Of a stretch of 64,000 bases of DNA, positions 1 to 17,605 are shown piece by piece. Position numbers and translations under genes: made by a program. Within the stretch, counting starts at the first letter, position 1; each line of letters opens with the position of its first letter. The notes under the pieces were generated by a model. The model searched no databases, was not told the DNA's origin, and saw only the letters and a program-made list of their open reading frames with translations. Origin of the DNA: an uncultured Synechococcus sp. (GTDB lineage: Bacteria > Cyanobacteriota > Cyanobacteriia > PCC-6307 > Cyanobiaceae); assembly GCA_949373155.1 (NCBI GenBank), contig CASICK010000015.1, forward strand, positions 33,390 to 97,389. Reading direction: 5' to 3'.

Positions 1-28
1 TCTGCAAAACAAGCAATGAACTGAGTTC

Positions 29-286
29 TCAGGGACCCAGCCGCAGGGCCGCCTCGACGTCAGCTCGTGAAAGTCCGTAGGGAAATACGCAGGGGCGAGG
101 CGCTTCATTTGGGCTCCAGATCACAGCTAGATCCGTTTGTTGCAGACGGATCTCAGCCGTCCATCCCTGTTCCTGCCATGACCAGCCACACGGATCATCG
201 TCTAACCGCTGCGCTCCAAGCTGCTGGAGCCAAAGCTCAAGAGCCTGCAGCGAATGCTGATTTAAAGGAGTTTCTGCTGGAGGCAT
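29..286 (-). CDS. DUF3143 family protein
   Basis: This short soluble protein of about 85 residues resembles the cyanobacterial DUF3143 family, whose function is unknown. Its C-terminus reads FPYGLSRADVEAALRLGP, which I recognise as the family signature. An upstream in-frame ATG at 304 would add six residues, but the Met at 286 ([10 protein letters not shown]) matches how relatives begin. The gene lies directly downstream of the DnaJ-like gene and overlaps its 3' end by about 50 bases. The pair is therefore probably co-transcribed and translationally coupled (inference). Confidence 0.75.
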   Translation of the reverse strand: MPPAETPLNQHSLQALELWLQQLGAQRLDDDPCGWSWQEQGWTAEIRLQQTDLAVIWSPNEAPRPCVFPYGLSRADVEAALRLGP

Positions 287-770
287 CGACACCATCAAGG
301 ACATCCCTAATCAACGGCTCCTCTTGAGTCTGCTTGGCCACCAGCCAACTGGGCTGAACCTGAAGCTCCATACCCCGACTCCAAGCGACCCCGACTCCCA
401 GCAATAAACACAAAAGCAAGGCCCCGAGCAACATCAACAGCGACAACCACTCCCCTCCTGAAAGTGGTCGCCGCTCACCAATCGCCGTTGGAGAAGACAT
501 TGCAGGGGAGGGCAGCGGAGCGTGCTGCTTTTGCCATAGCTGATCCTGCTGGATTAATTGAGCGTCATAGAGCCGACGCAACGAGGGATCAGACAAGTGG
601 TCATAGGCCTCACGTAGGAGCTGGAATTGGCGAGCTGCTTCTGCGGCCGGCAACGACGTGGTGTCGGGATGAACCGACTTGCTGAGACGTCGAAAGGCGC
701 GTCGCAAGGTCTCGGCGTCAACTCCACGGCCTACTCCTAACCGTTCGTAATGGGTCGAGGCCGACATCAC
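237..770 (-). CDS. Membrane-anchored J-domain protein
   Basis: This 177-residue protein has an N-terminal J domain at about residues 6-70, with the HPD tripeptide at 34-36 that stimulates Hsp70 ATPase activity. One strongly hydrophobic segment follows at about 108-130. It has no Gly/Phe region, zinc finger or C-terminal substrate-binding domain, so it is a type III J-protein that probably recruits DnaK to a membrane. The first two codons are both Met, and either may start. It precedes the DUF3143 gene and is divergent from rsmG. Its client is unknown. Confidence 0.85.
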   Translation of the reverse strand: MMSASTHYERLGVGRGVDAETLRRAFRRLSKSVHPDTTSLPAAEAARQFQLLREAYDHLSDPSLRRLYDAQLIQQDQLWQKQHAPLPSPAMSSPTAIGERRPLSGGEWLSLLMLLGALLLCLLLGVGVAWSRGMELQVQPSWLVAKQTQEEPLIRDVLDGVDASSRNSFKSAFAAGS

Positions 771-829
771 GTCCTATTCGAACCGAATCGCGAAGGTGCA
801 TTGTAGGAAGAGTCGCTGCCCTGGCAGCC

Positions 830-1594
830 ATGCCAGAAGCAAATAGCTTTTCTGATGCTGGGCCTGACCTATGGCACTGCCTGGGCTGGCAGCCCAATGA
901 CACCCAGCTCTCTCAATTCAAAGAGCTGCAAGCCCTGCTGCGCGATTGGAACAGCAGGGTGAATCTCACCCGATTGGTGGAAAACGAAGAGTTCTGGATC
1001 GCGCAGGTCTTTGACAGTCTTTGGCCGCTCGAAGATGAGCTACGCACCCCAGGCCTGGCCCGTCGCTGCATCGATGTAGGCACTGGAGGCGGGTTTCCTG
1101 GCCTCGCTGTCGCCATCGCTCTACCCGGTACCACTCTCACCCTTGTTGATTCAGTCGGCCGCAAAACTGCAGCAGTGAAAGCCATGGCCAACGCTCTTGG
1201 ATTAGGGCATCGCGTGGACGTCCGCACCGAGCGCGTTGAGATCACTGGTCAGGAGCGGTCCTGTCGTGGGACGTTCGATTTAGCGATGGCCAGAGCCGTG
1301 GCCACCCCCCCCGTCGTGGCGGAGTATCTCGTGCCCCTTCTGGCCGATCAAGGCCAAGCCCTTCTCTACAGAGGCCACTGGAGTCAAGACGACGAAGCCA
1401 ACCTGAAACGAGCCCTGGTTCCTCTCAAGGCCAAGCTTGCGGACTGCAAGCAGATCAATCTCCCGGCTGGTCGGGGGCTGCGCACGTTGGTTCGAATTGA
1501 ACCCTTGGCTCCTTGCCCCAAGAGCTATCCCCGACCCGTTGGTCTACCCAGCCGTGTTCCCCTTGGTGATCAGGCTGACGACAAACGTTCCTGA
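830..1594 (+). CDS. rsmG: 16S rRNA (guanine-527-N7)-methyltransferase RsmG
   Basis: RsmG methylates N7 of G527 in 16S rRNA using S-adenosylmethionine. The SAM-binding motif I is visible as [10 protein letters not shown] at about residues 82-91, and the family motif NLTRL at 45-49. At 254 residues it is slightly longer than usual because of a Pro/Arg-rich C-terminal tail. The gene is transcribed divergently from the J-domain gene. Its 3' end overlaps the convergent aldo/keto reductase gene by 25 bases. Confidence 0.93.
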   Translation: MPEANSFSDAGPDLWHCLGWQPNDTQLSQFKELQALLRDWNSRVNLTRLVENEEFWIAQVFDSLWPLEDELRTPGLARRCIDVGTGGGFPGLAVAIALPGTTLTLVDSVGRKTAAVKAMANALGLGHRVDVRTERVEITGQERSCRGTFDLAMARAVATPPVVAEYLVPLLADQGQALLYRGHWSQDDEANLKRALVPLKAKLADCKQINLPAGRGLRTLVRIEPLAPCPKSYPRPVGLPSRVPLGDQADDKRS

Positions 1595-2787
1595 GGGACG
1601 CCGCCAACCCGTTCCTTTAAACCCCTCAGCAATCCAGGGATCGTTTCGGCCCAGGGACTTTGCTTCAAAACATTGAGGAGGTCTGTCTCGCTGATCTCCT
1701 GATCCAGGGCATCGGCGTTAGCACCAGGCGCCCAATGTCCTGCATGGCCAAGAATTCCGTAGCGCGCCCTGGCATACCCCTCGAGGTCCCAAGCCTCAAT
1801 CAAATTGTTGAGCCAGAGCAACACAGGGAGATTGATACCCCCTGGTGTGTCTTTCCAATGGGGCAACCCTTCTCGCCAGGTCATCAGCCAAGGCTCACCA
1901 AGGGCCTTTAGAGCTTGAGTCTGCAACCGATCTTGAATCGGAGCGATGAGCTCTCCAGCTGTATCGAGTTGACGCACAGCTTCGAGATGAAGATCGAGGT
2001 CACTTGGCCTGGATGCACCAACACTGAGGGTGTGAACACGTGGATCACGCAGACAAAACAGATCGTTAAACACGATCGGGTGAAGGGGAGCGCAAAGCTG
2101 CTTCAACAGCAGCGAAGGCGTATGCAGATGGCCGCCTTTATCGGTGGGACTGATGATGAACACGCCCATGTCATGGCGTTGGGCTGCGGCCAACGCGGGT
2201 TCGTTGTCTTGCCGGATGTAGTACCAATGCAAATTCACATAATCGAAGGCATCAGAGTTGATCGCAGCTTCGATGACGCTGGTTTCACCATGGGTCGAGA
2301 AGCCCACATGGTCGATACGGCCCTCTCGCTGCCAGCGGCGCACCACCTCCATACAGCCGCCTGGTCGCAGCGTTTGCTCTAAATGATCCAACCTGTTGAT
2401 GCCATGAATCGCCAGTAACTCGATTCGCTGAACATTTAAGCGCTCCAGGCTGAGTTCGAGCTCGGCTTCGAACACCGCAGGGTCGTCCCGGGGGGGCACC
2501 TTGGTTTGAAGGATGCGATCTGGATCAGGCGAATGGGGAAGGGCCCAGCCAAGTTGCCGCTCGGAGCTGCCGTAATGACGCGCTGTTTCCAAATGGTGAA
2601 ACCCAAGCTTCACCGCACGGTGAAGGGTGTTTTCAACCGTGCGTTGAGCGTCCTGAGTAATCACGTCAGCCTCAAGATCCGACCAACTTTGCTGAAACCT
2701 CATTCCCCCTAGGGAAAGCACAGGCATGGCCAGCTCTGTGCGACCAAAGCGTCGGGTTGGCAAAGCCAGGGAAGCCGATGTTGTCAT
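1570..2787 (-). CDS. Aldo/keto reductase family oxidoreductase
   Basis: This 405-residue protein belongs to the aldo/keto reductase superfamily, NADPH-dependent TIM-barrel oxidoreductases. The N-terminal strand carries the typical [20 protein letters not shown] pattern. The conserved His-Tyr segment [18 protein letters not shown] holds the likely catalytic tyrosine. It is longer than the usual 320 residues, with an extra C-terminal domain of about 100 residues seen in cyanobacterial members. It is the last gene of a minus-strand cassette, six bases after the ferredoxin gene. The pairing suggests ferredoxin-linked redox work, but the substrate is unknown. Confidence 0.85.
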   Translation of the reverse strand: MTTSASLALPTRRFGRTELAMPVLSLGGMRFQQSWSDLEADVITQDAQRTVENTLHRAVKLGFHHLETARHYGSSERQLGWALPHSPDPDRILQTKVPPRDDPAVFEAELELSLERLNVQRIELLAIHGINRLDHLEQTLRPGGCMEVVRRWQREGRIDHVGFSTHGETSVIEAAINSDAFDYVNLHWYYIRQDNEPALAAAQRHDMGVFIISPTDKGGHLHTPSLLLKQLCAPLHPIVFNDLFCLRDPRVHTLSVGASRPSDLDLHLEAVRQLDTAGELIAPIQDRLQTQALKALGEPWLMTWREGLPHWKDTPGGINLPVLLWLNNLIEAWDLEGYARARYGILGHAGHWAPGANADALDQEISETDLLNVLKQSPWAETIPGLLRGLKERVGGVPQERLSSA

Positions 2788-2793
2788 CGCAGT

Positions 2794-3231
2794 TCAGTCT
2801 TGCGGCTGCCGAGGGAAAATCCTTCGTGGGCGAGCAGGTGAGGGCAGCCCGAGCGGAAGAAGCTCCTGAGAATCAAGCTGCGCTTGAAGGCCCTTTAGGT
2901 CATCAAAGGCAACCCAATGAATGCAATCCACAGGGCAGGTTTCAATCGCTTCTTGAATGCGATCAGAGCTATCCCCGTCTTGGCGAATCGCTCGAGAACG
3001 TCCCAAATTAGGCTCGATAATGAAGGTGTTGCATGCCACGTGAGCGCAGTACCTGCAGCCAATACAAACAGCCTCATCAACCCAGACCGCTTTTTCGGCA
3101 AGGGCACCACCCAGAACTGGTTCCATGCCAGTGGAATGATCATCTTCAAGAGAAGACGCGCTGTAAGCAGCAGAGGGGTTACCGGACAAGTCGTTCACGG
3201 ATTGATCCGTCGCCCTCTGCAAATCAGGCAT
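2794..3231 (-). CDS. 4Fe-4S ferredoxin-like protein
   Basis: This 145-residue protein has one ferredoxin domain in its centre. A CIGCRYCAHVAC segment and a downstream CPVDC supply the cysteines of a [4Fe-4S] cluster. The N-terminus (about 45 residues) and the Pro/Arg-rich C-terminus look disordered. Cyanobacterial and plastid relatives share the CIGCRYCAHVA-NTF signature. The gene overlaps the 3' end of the Ycf35 gene by eight bases and runs straight into the aldo/keto reductase gene, which argues for one transcript. Its electron partner is not known. Confidence 0.85.
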   Translation of the reverse strand: MPDLQRATDQSVNDLSGNPSAAYSASSLEDDHSTGMEPVLGGALAEKAVWVDEAVCIGCRYCAHVACNTFIIEPNLGRSRAIRQDGDSSDRIQEAIETCPVDCIHWVAFDDLKGLQAQLDSQELLPLGLPSPARPRRIFPRQPQD

Positions 3232-3616
3232 CCCAACGGGTCACAACAAGTTCGATTGATCCATCCTGGCAATCGCGTTGCTCTGCAACCTCAAAGCCCT
3301 CGGTGAGAGAAGCCTTTAATACTGTGTTGAGGGCGTAGCGCTGAGTCAGACGAGACAAGAATCGCTCGATCGGCATGGACTGGCGCCACAAATCAAGATC
3401 GGTTACGAACTCATAAGCACCATTGGCTTCATTCCAAACAAAACCAAAATCAGCAGAATCTTGAAGCGTGACCACTAATTCAGCTTCCACGGCTTGGCCT
3501 TGATAGCCCCTCACAGGATGACCTCCCTGCTTGGGCGCATAACCGAGATCTTCAAGGGCGGAGACCAAGGACTCACGCTGGCGAAGTTCTGTTTTGACGG
3601 TACTGAAATGGGACAT
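3224..3616 (-). CDS. ycf35: DUF1257 / Ycf35 family protein
   Basis: This 130-residue protein matches the Ycf35 (DUF1257) family, found in cyanobacteria and some algal plastid genomes. The N-terminus MSHFSTVKTELRQRESLVSA and the LGYAPKQGG segment are typical. The function is not established. Its start shares one base with the stop of the DUF2997 gene (position 3616), and its end overlaps the ferredoxin start. This tight arrangement suggests a single functional unit. No catalytic motif or membrane segment is visible. Confidence 0.88.
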   Translation of the reverse strand: MSHFSTVKTELRQRESLVSALEDLGYAPKQGGHPVRGYQGQAVEAELVVTLQDSADFGFVWNEANGAYEFVTDLDLWRQSMPIERFLSRLTQRYALNTVLKASLTEGFEVAEQRDCQDGSIELVVTRWDA

Positions 3617-3819
3617 CAGGAGGGCTCTACGAACTGGGACTGGGACTGGGTTTGGGTTGTGACGTAGGCATCAGACGTTGGCTGGCGGCGTTCCACCGTG
3701 CCTAAAGCTGATTCCAACCGTTCCGTCAGCTGCAGACAAGCGTCACCTTCAACGCCTTCCACCTGCTCTTCGACGCGGCCGTCCGGGCGAATTCGGAAAC
3801 GAAGCGTGCGCTCAGGCAT
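3616..3819 (-). CDS. DUF2997 family protein
   Basis: This small protein of 67 residues begins MPERTLRFRIRPDGRVEEQV, the hallmark of DUF2997. It contains a short beta-rich core and a Gln/Ser/Thr-rich tail. The family is almost always found beside Ycf35 in cyanobacteria (established context), so it is probably a partner or accessory of that protein. The function is unknown. Confidence 0.8.
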   Translation of the reverse strand: MPERTLRFRIRPDGRVEEQVEGVEGDACLQLTERLESALGTVERRQPTSDAYVTTQTQSQSQFVEPS

Positions 3820-3895
3820 TCACCACACCCAACAATGAACAGATGTTAAAGGCGAGAACGCGTAGCTGATGGGGGTGGCGTGTCAGTTCGGACTA

Positions 3896-4705
3896 TCAGC
3901 TGAACAATCCTTCGTCCATCAAGGTTTGGAGGCGATCCAAAACATCAGGGGATTCCATCTGCTCGAGAGCCGTGCGGGCTTCATCGCGAACAGACCGTTC
4001 ACGATCGTGCAAAAGCGCACCTACAAAGACCTCAATTACCTCGAGGCGACGGGGTTCAACAAGATGCTCAAGCAGGCGACCGAGAGCCCAGATGCAATTG
4101 CTTCGAACCACGGATTCACTGTCGATTCGCAAGCTAATCAGCAACTGGCCAGCCGCAGGATCTGCCTTTGCAGCAGAAGTGACCCCAGCTTCAGCGAGAG
4201 AAACGGACGCCCACAAGCGCACAGCAGCCACATCGGTCTGCAAGGCACGAATCAAGGGATTCAGCACTGGTGCATCGGGATAATTTCCAAGACTCCAGGC
4301 CGTGGCTTTCCGCACATAGGCATTGCTGTCCTCTTGAAGCAATTTCAAAAGGGGGCCCACCGCAGGGGGGGAGGGATTCCGACCGAGGGCGTAGACGGCA
4401 CTCATGCGCACAACAGGGCACACCTCGTATAGGAGAGGCAGCAGGAGCGAAACCGAACGGGGATCTCGATGTTCACAAAACACGCGCAACCCTTGGAGCC
4501 GCTGGTCATGGCCTTGCTGCAACCAATTCAGAGCCTCATCACACTGACGAATGGCCTCCAGGGCATCCTGCTCTGGATCGTCGAGATCGATTTCATCGAG
4601 GGGATCACCCACCTGTTCAGCTTCAAGCTCACGGGCGAGCACGTCCGGATCGATGGCCAGACTGGCCACACGTGATTCACGATCCAGGGGCGGGCGATCG
4701 GTCAT
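3896..4705 (-). CDS. HEAT-repeat protein
   Basis: This 269-residue protein consists largely of HEAT-like helical repeats. Repeated segments such as RMSAVYALGRNPSPPAVGPL, RKATAWSLGNYPDAPVLNPL and RSNCIWALGRLLEHLVEP cover about residues 85-250. Such repeats serve as protein-binding scaffolds. In cyanobacteria they also occur in phycobilin lyases, but nothing here proves lyase activity. It lies upstream of DUF2997 with a 76-base gap on the same strand and may head the cassette. Confidence 0.85.
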   Translation of the reverse strand: MTDRPPLDRESRVASLAIDPDVLARELEAEQVGDPLDEIDLDDPEQDALEAIRQCDEALNWLQQGHDQRLQGLRVFCEHRDPRSVSLLLPLLYEVCPVVRMSAVYALGRNPSPPAVGPLLKLLQEDSNAYVRKATAWSLGNYPDAPVLNPLIRALQTDVAAVRLWASVSLAEAGVTSAAKADPAAGQLLISLRIDSESVVRSNCIWALGRLLEHLVEPRRLEVIEVFVGALLHDRERSVRDEARTALEQMESPDVLDRLQTLMDEGLFS

Positions 4706-4729
4706 GGCATTGATCGTAGAAGGATCAGG

Positions 4730-4855
4730 TCAACTGACCGGAGCTGGCGCAAGCATGTCACCAGGCAACCAGATGCGTGCACTCACTGCAAACAGAGCGA
4801 GGCCGAATAAAGCCACAATCAGAACAGGAAGAATGGTGCTTCGAAAAAAACTCAC
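4730..4855 (-). CDS. Small single-helix membrane protein (41 aa)
   Basis: A GTG at 4855 opens a 41-codon frame reading MSFFRSTILPVLIVALFGLA and then an Arg-containing hydrophilic end, PGDMLAPAPVS. One clear membrane helix spans about residues 6-26. It sits in the gap between the symporter and the HEAT gene on the same strand. A TTG at 4870 is an alternative start. I have seen similar short proteins in marine Synechococcus, but no function is known. Confidence 0.5.
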   Translation of the reverse strand: MSFFRSTILPVLIVALFGLALFAVSARIWLPGDMLAPAPVS

Positions 4856-4887
4856 GGTTCTAGTTTTCAATCCATTGTGAAGGGTCA

Positions 4888-6660
4888 CTAAGCGGCAAGA
4901 CGAGAATGCCGCCCTCGCAAAAGAAGAGAGAGGGACACAACCGTGAGAATTAAGCCTGACCAACCTGCCACTTGCTGGTGCAGAAGGAAGGCACCCGAGC
5001 CAAGTAGCGCCCCAAACAGAACACAACTACTCAGCACAAACCGAGTGAGAAGATCTCGCAGTGATTCAGACGCCTCCACCTCACAACGCCGCCGCCAACG
5101 ACTCCAGCCAGGCCCTGGGGGCTGAACGCGTTGCACGAACCGCTCAAGCACCTCGGCTGACTCCGGGGGAGTGATCAACATCACCACCACCCAAACCACT
5201 GCCGTGATGGCAGTAGTGACCATCAACCTGAGCCCGTAGTCCGAAATTTGAAGAACAGGAATCACAGAGGTGGCCAAGCCAACAAAAAATCCACACACCA
5301 TCGATGACAGCTCTGCTGCAGCATTAATTCGCCACCAGAACCAACGCAAGACCAGAACCACACCAGGCCCAGTCCCGATCGCGATCACCAGTCGGAACAC
5401 GGTGCCAATGCTGTCACTGATCAAAGCCGTAAACACCCCTAACACCAACAAAAGAACGCTGGTGGCTTGTCCAACAAAGAGCAGCTCTTTCTGCGAAGCA
5501 TCAGGCTTCACAAAGCGCTGATAGAGGTCATGGGTGAGATAACTCGCACCCCAGTTCACGGATGTGCTGACCGTGCTCATAAAGGCAGCCACTAACGAAA
5601 CCACCACCAGACCAAGCACCACAGGCGGGAGGTAGGCCACCGCAAGAGCTGGATAACTCAATTCCCAATCAGCCTGATCTGGCAGCAGCACCAGAGCGGC
5701 AAGGGCCACCAAAACCCACAGCCAGCTGCGCAGCAGGTAATTCACCACAAGAAACACCCAGCCTGCTAACCGCGCCTGACGTTCATCGCGGGTAGCAAGC
5801 ATCCGTTGAATGAATTCACCCCCGCCATCACTGCGCCGGAAACTCCACCACTGCACCGTGAGGTAGGCCAAGAAGGTGGATGCACTGATCCCTGCCCCTC
5901 CAATCCAATCGAAGCCAGAGTCAGTCCAGCGCCAAGGAACAAGCGACAACACCTCGGGACGATCCAAATCGTTGAGGCTGGTGAGCAGAGCATCCATCCC
6001 TCCAGCGGCATGGATGGCAGCCCAAGCCACAGCCAGAGCTCCCACCATCGCCAGAATCAACTGCACAAAATCAGTGATCACAACGGCCCAAAGGCCACCG
6101 GCCACCGTGTACACCAGGACCAAAACAGCCACAATCATCAACAACAGCACCGTGTCGGGAAGACCGCCGAGAGCTGGCAAGGGCTGATCGGACACAATCC
6201 CTAGCGCTTGCACTACCTTTCGCATGGCCAAGAACGCATAGCCGATTCCGATGCAATTAATCGGAAGGGCCAGCAAAAAGGCCTTCGTGCCTCGCAGCCA
6301 AGCCGCCGTAGCTCCTCCATAGCGGAGTTCTGTAAAGGCAGCGTCTGTCATCACGCCGCTGCGCCGCCAAAGGGGCGCAAACACCACAGCCATCGCCACA
6401 TGAGCAAGGCCGAACCCCCACCACTCCCAATTCGCGGCCAGGCCTCTGGTGCCCACCAAACCCGCGACATACAACGGTGTATCGATGGAGAAGGTGGTGG
6501 CGGCCATCGAAGCGCCTGCCAACCACCCGCTCAGGCTGCGTCCAGCAACGAAATAATCCTCTTCACCCTGATTGCGTCGAGCTAGCCAAAGCCCAAGAAA
6601 CAAGGTTCCGATTAAATAAAAGACCAGCAAAAACCAGTCAATCGGTGCCATCGGATCCAA
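4888..6660 (-). CDS. Sodium:solute symporter family (SSF) transporter
   Basis: This 590-residue polytopic membrane protein has roughly 13 hydrophobic segments. The N-terminal stretch DWFLLVFYLIGTLFLGLWLA, followed by YFVAGRSLSGWLAGASMAATTFS, is characteristic of the SSF family (PutP/SglT type), which uses the sodium gradient for solute uptake. Bound solute cannot be read from the sequence; sugars, amino acids, urea or choline are all handled within SSF. It is separated from rlmN by only 24 bases and has the same orientation. Sodium coupling suits a marine cell. Confidence 0.88.
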   Translation of the reverse strand: MDPMAPIDWFLLVFYLIGTLFLGLWLARRNQGEEDYFVAGRSLSGWLAGASMAATTFSIDTPLYVAGLVGTRGLAANWEWWGFGLAHVAMAVVFAPLWRRSGVMTDAAFTELRYGGATAAWLRGTKAFLLALPINCIGIGYAFLAMRKVVQALGIVSDQPLPALGGLPDTVLLLMIVAVLVLVYTVAGGLWAVVITDFVQLILAMVGALAVAWAAIHAAGGMDALLTSLNDLDRPEVLSLVPWRWTDSGFDWIGGAGISASTFLAYLTVQWWSFRRSDGGGEFIQRMLATRDERQARLAGWVFLVVNYLLRSWLWVLVALAALVLLPDQADWELSYPALAVAYLPPVVLGLVVVSLVAAFMSTVSTSVNWGASYLTHDLYQRFVKPDASQKELLFVGQATSVLLLVLGVFTALISDSIGTVFRLVIAIGTGPGVVLVLRWFWWRINAAAELSSMVCGFFVGLATSVIPVLQISDYGLRLMVTTAITAVVWVVVMLITPPESAEVLERFVQRVQPPGPGWSRWRRRCEVEASESLRDLLTRFVLSSCVLFGALLGSGAFLLHQQVAGWSGLILTVVSLSLLLRGRHSRLAA

Positions 6661-6684
6661 TCAAGTCTGCTTTCGCAGTCTCCT

Positions 6685-7919
<1,235 letters not shown>

Positions 7920-7941
7920 TCATGCGAAGGTAAGCGAAGAA

Positions 7942-13991
<6,050 letters not shown>

Positions 13992-14038
13992 TGGCGTTTA
14001 AGAAAGAAGGCGGTTGTGTCGTTTCGTTCGTTGATCCG

Positions 14039-17000
14039 TCAGTCCTCGTCGTAATCCGCGACGCCTAGGGATTCGTACGTGGGCCTGCTTGGGGTACTGC
14101 GGCGTGGATTCACGTCTTGCATCAGATCCACTTCCTTGCCCTCATCGGTGAATACAGCGATATCCAAGCCAAGAGACTGGAGTTCGCGCATCAGCACCTT
14201 GAAGGATTCGGGTGTTCCTGGACGTGGAATCGGCTTGCCTTTCACGATCGCGTTGAGAGCTTCATTGCGTCCCTGCATATCGTCGGACTTAACCGTGAGC
14301 AGTTCCTGCAAGGTGTAGGCAGCGCCATAAGCCTCGAGCGCCCACACCTCCATTTCACCCAAACGCTGACCACCTTGCTGGGCCTTACCACCCAATGGCT
14401 GCTGAGTCACCAAGGAGTAAGGGCCAGTGGAGCGGGCATGGATCTTGTCGTCCACAAGGTGGACCAACTTCAGGAAGTGGGAATATCCAACAGCCACAGG
14501 TTGATCAAAGGGTTCACCGGTCCGTCCATCTCTTAGCAACAGTTTTCCTGGATTTTCCGGGTTGAAGATCCAATCTTTTCCTGGCTGACTCGCCGCTTCC
14601 TTGAGATAGGCCTGAACAGTTTGTTGAGACTTCTCAGCGCCGTACATCTCGTCAAAGGGAACGATTTTGACGCGGCAATCAAGGTTGTGAGCAGCCCAAC
14701 CCATCAGCAACTCGAACACCTGCCCCACGTTCATGCGGCTCGGCACTCCCAATGGATTCAGAACGATGTCAACTGGAGTGCCATCAGGCAAGTAAGGCAT
14801 ATCTTCACGAGGAAGAATGCGGCTAATGATGCCTTTATTGCCATGGCGACCAGCCATTTTGTCGCCAACCTGAATTTTGCGACGCTGGGCCACATACACC
14901 CTCACCACCATGTTGGCGCCAGGGGGTAATTCATCACCCTGTTCACGGGTATAAATCCTTACGTCAACAACGCGACCACGCTCAGTGCTGGGAACGCGCA
15001 GAGAGTTGTCGCGAACGTCACGTGCTTTTTCGCCGAAAATCGCACGCAGTAGTTTCTCTTCCGGGGGTTGATCAGATTCGCCTTTTGGCGTGACTTTGCC
15101 AACAAGGATGTCTCCACTCTCTACGAAAGCACCAATACGAATAATCCCCATCTCATCGAGATTGCCAAGGCTTTCTTCGGCAACATTGGGGATTTCACGA
15201 GTGATCTCTTCAGGACCTAATTTGGTCTGACGAGCCTCAATCTCATACTTCTCAATATGAACGGAAGTATAAAGATCATCATTAACCAAGCGTTCACTTA
15301 CAAGGATCGCATCCTCATAGTTATATCCCTCCCAAGGCATATAAGCGATCAGGACATTCTGGCCAAGTGCAATCTCTCCGCCTTCACATGCTGAGCCATC
15401 CGCAAGAACTTGCCCGATAATCACCGGATCACCCTGTCGAACAATGGGGCGCTGGTTCAGGCAGGTGTCTTGATTGGAGCGCTGATATTTCTGCAGAAAA
15501 TGCGTGTGGTCGTAGCCCTCTTCATCACGCACCACGATCGCAGTGGCGTCAACGAAGGTGACGGACCCATTTACACGTGAGATTGGAACCATGCCTGAGT
15601 CACGAGCAACCTGAGTTTCCAGGCCAGTACCAACGAGAGGTCGCTCTGGACGGAGCAAAGGCACCGCCTGACGCTGCATGTTGGACCCCATCAAGGCACG
15701 GTTGGCGTCGTCATGTTCCAAGAAAGGGATCAGTGACGTTGCCACAGAAATCACCTGCACTGGTGACAGCTGCACATAATCGACCTGCTCAGGCGGAACT
15801 TTTTCGAAATCCTGCCTGTAACGAACGGGGATGAGTTCAGCCAAGATTTGGCCATCGGCATCGGTCGCAACGTCTCCGGGAGCGACTCGACACTCATCTT
15901 CAAGGTCAGCAGAGAGATAGATCGGGTCTCCGATTTTTTGAACGACTCCGTTCTCGACTCTCCAGAACGGAGTCTCGATGAAGCCATATTCATTCACTCG
16001 AGCATGGGTAGCAAGAGAGTTGATGAGACCAGCGTTCGGACCTTCTGGAGTCTCAATCGGGCAAAGACGTCCGTAATGAGAAGGATGAATGTCTCGCACA
16101 GCAAAGCCTGCGCGTTCTCGGGTGAGGCCACCTGGGCCAAGAGCAGAAATCCTGCGCTTGTGCGTGAGCTCAGCCAGAGGATTCGTCTGATCCATGAACT
16201 GGCTCAACTGACTCGAGCCAAAGAACTCTTTAATCGCCGCCACAAGTGGCTTGGGATTCACCAATTGAGCGGGGGTGAGTGAATCGGTTTCACCAACTGT
16301 CATCCGCTCCTTGATAATCCGCTCGAGGCGATTCAAGCCAACGCGAACCTGGTTCTGAAGAAGCTCACCAACAGAGCGAACGCGACGATTACCCAGGTGA
16401 TCGATGTCGTCAAGACTTGCGCCACCCACATCAAGCTCGAGATTGATGAGGTAGTCGAGGGTTGACAGAACATCCTCATGCGTGAGGGTGCGCACCGAAT
16501 CGGGAATCGTGAGCCGCAGCTTTTTATTGATCTTGTAACGACCTACACGTCCAAGGTCGTAACGCTTGGGATCAAAGAAGCGGGTTTGCAACAGCTGCTG
16601 GCCACCGCTCACAGAGGGTGGTTCACCTGGACGCAACTTTTTGTAGAGCTCAAGGAGCGCTTGATCTTCGGAGCTAATGCCCTCGTCGTTCGCGGCCTCG
16701 ATCGATTTTTTGTAGTACTCGGGATGCCTGAGCTTGTCGACAACATCGTTGTCGGAAAGTCCCATCGCACGCATCAAAACGTGGGCATTGATTTTGCGTG
16801 TTTTATCAACGCGAACATGCAGCAGATCATTTTTATCCGTCTCAAACTTCAACCAAGCCCCGCGGTTGGGAATCACACTTGCGTTGTAAGTACGACGACC
16901 ATTCTTATCCTGCTCATCTTTGAAATAAACACCTGGGCTACGTACGATCTGATTAACGATTACCCGCTCAGCACCATTAATGATAAACGTTCCACGTTCA

Positions 17001-17332
17001 GTCATTAATGGAAGTTCTCCAATAAAAACTTCCTGCTCTTTAATCTCGCCGGTTTCTTTATTAACCAAACGGCAAGTCACATACATCTGCGACGCAAAGG
17101 TCGCATCACGACGTTTTGCCTCTTCCACATCGTGCCGAGGACGCTTCAGGCGATACTCACTGCCTACGAAGTGCAGTTCCAGCTTGCCGGTGTAATCCGT
17201 AATAGGCGAGAAACTCTCCAGCTCCTCGATGAGGCCCTTCTCCAGAAACCACTTAAAACTTGCCCGCTGCACCTCAACCAAATCGGGCAGGTAGGTGACG
17301 GTCTTGGCGACTTGAATCGCGCTGCTGCTCAT
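14039..17332 (-). CDS. rpoB: RNA polymerase beta subunit (RpoB)
   Basis: RpoB forms one pincer of the polymerase and, with beta-prime, the active site. At 1097 residues it has the cyanobacterial length. Conserved blocks include [19 protein letters not shown] near the active site and the rifampicin-region stretch [20 protein letters not shown]. The C-terminus ends with an acidic tail after [19 protein letters not shown]. It is the first gene of the polymerase operon and is preceded by a 273-base leader holding a strong hairpin. Confidence 0.97.
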   Translation of the reverse strand: MSSSAIQVAKTVTYLPDLVEVQRASFKWFLEKGLIEELESFSPITDYTGKLELHFVGSEYRLKRPRHDVEEAKRRDATFASQMYVTCRLVNKETGEIKEQEVFIGELPLMTERGTFIINGAERVIVNQIVRSPGVYFKDEQDKNGRRTYNASVIPNRGAWLKFETDKNDLLHVRVDKTRKINAHVLMRAMGLSDNDVVDKLRHPEYYKKSIEAANDEGISSEDQALLELYKKLRPGEPPSVSGGQQLLQTRFFDPKRYDLGRVGRYKINKKLRLTIPDSVRTLTHEDVLSTLDYLINLELDVGGASLDDIDHLGNRRVRSVGELLQNQVRVGLNRLERIIKERMTVGETDSLTPAQLVNPKPLVAAIKEFFGSSQLSQFMDQTNPLAELTHKRRISALGPGGLTRERAGFAVRDIHPSHYGRLCPIETPEGPNAGLINSLATHARVNEYGFIETPFWRVENGVVQKIGDPIYLSADLEDECRVAPGDVATDADGQILAELIPVRYRQDFEKVPPEQVDYVQLSPVQVISVATSLIPFLEHDDANRALMGSNMQRQAVPLLRPERPLVGTGLETQVARDSGMVPISRVNGSVTFVDATAIVVRDEEGYDHTHFLQKYQRSNQDTCLNQRPIVRQGDPVIIGQVLADGSACEGGEIALGQNVLIAYMPWEGYNYEDAILVSERLVNDDLYTSVHIEKYEIEARQTKLGPEEITREIPNVAEESLGNLDEMGIIRIGAFVESGDILVGKVTPKGESDQPPEEKLLRAIFGEKARDVRDNSLRVPSTERGRVVDVRIYTREQGDELPPGANMVVRVYVAQRRKIQVGDKMAGRHGNKGIISRILPREDMPYLPDGTPVDIVLNPLGVPSRMNVGQVFELLMGWAAHNLDCRVKIVPFDEMYGAEKSQQTVQAYLKEAASQPGKDWIFNPENPGKLLLRDGRTGEPFDQPVAVGYSHFLKLVHLVDDKIHARSTGPYSLVTQQPLGGKAQQGGQRLGEMEVWALEAYGAAYTLQELLTVKSDDMQGRNEALNAIVKGKPIPRPGTPESFKVLMRELQSLGLDIAVFTDEGKEVDLMQDVNPRRSTPSRPTYESLGVADYDED

Positions 17333-17417
17333 GCGGAGACCTGCAGTTGAAAAGTGGGAACAAAGGCCTGAAGGATCGTCAAATATTCAAAATCAAAATC
17401 TCGTTGCCACAAGAAGA

Positions 17418-17447
17418 GGCAGCCATCCCAATCAAGGGATGACTGCC
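17418..17447 (-). promoter_or_regulatory. Hairpin in the rpoB leader
   Basis: Arms GGCAGCCATCCC (17418-17429) and GGGATGACTGCC (17436-17447) pair almost perfectly with one mismatch region and a six-base loop. On the minus strand it sits about 86 bases upstream of the rpoB start, in the untranslated leader. The following bases (TCTTCTTG) form only a broken U-rich tract, so it may be a weak attenuator, an autoregulatory element or a tatD-side terminator. The role is not known. Confidence 0.45.
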
Positions 17448-17605
17448 GCACTCCATGGCTTTAGAGGTTTTTGATCTGAACAGATGACGTCGTCAATGAA
17501 ACCGGAAGGAAATGGACGCTTCTGGGGCCGAAAACGCAGAGACTGCATTTTGGCCAGGCCGATTGAACATCGTACACTTTCATGTCTACCCAAACAGACC
17601 CTTTG

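Noticed and set aside
3869..4432. 187-codon plus-strand frame
   Set aside because: It lies antisense to the HEAT-repeat gene, whose repeats are clear.
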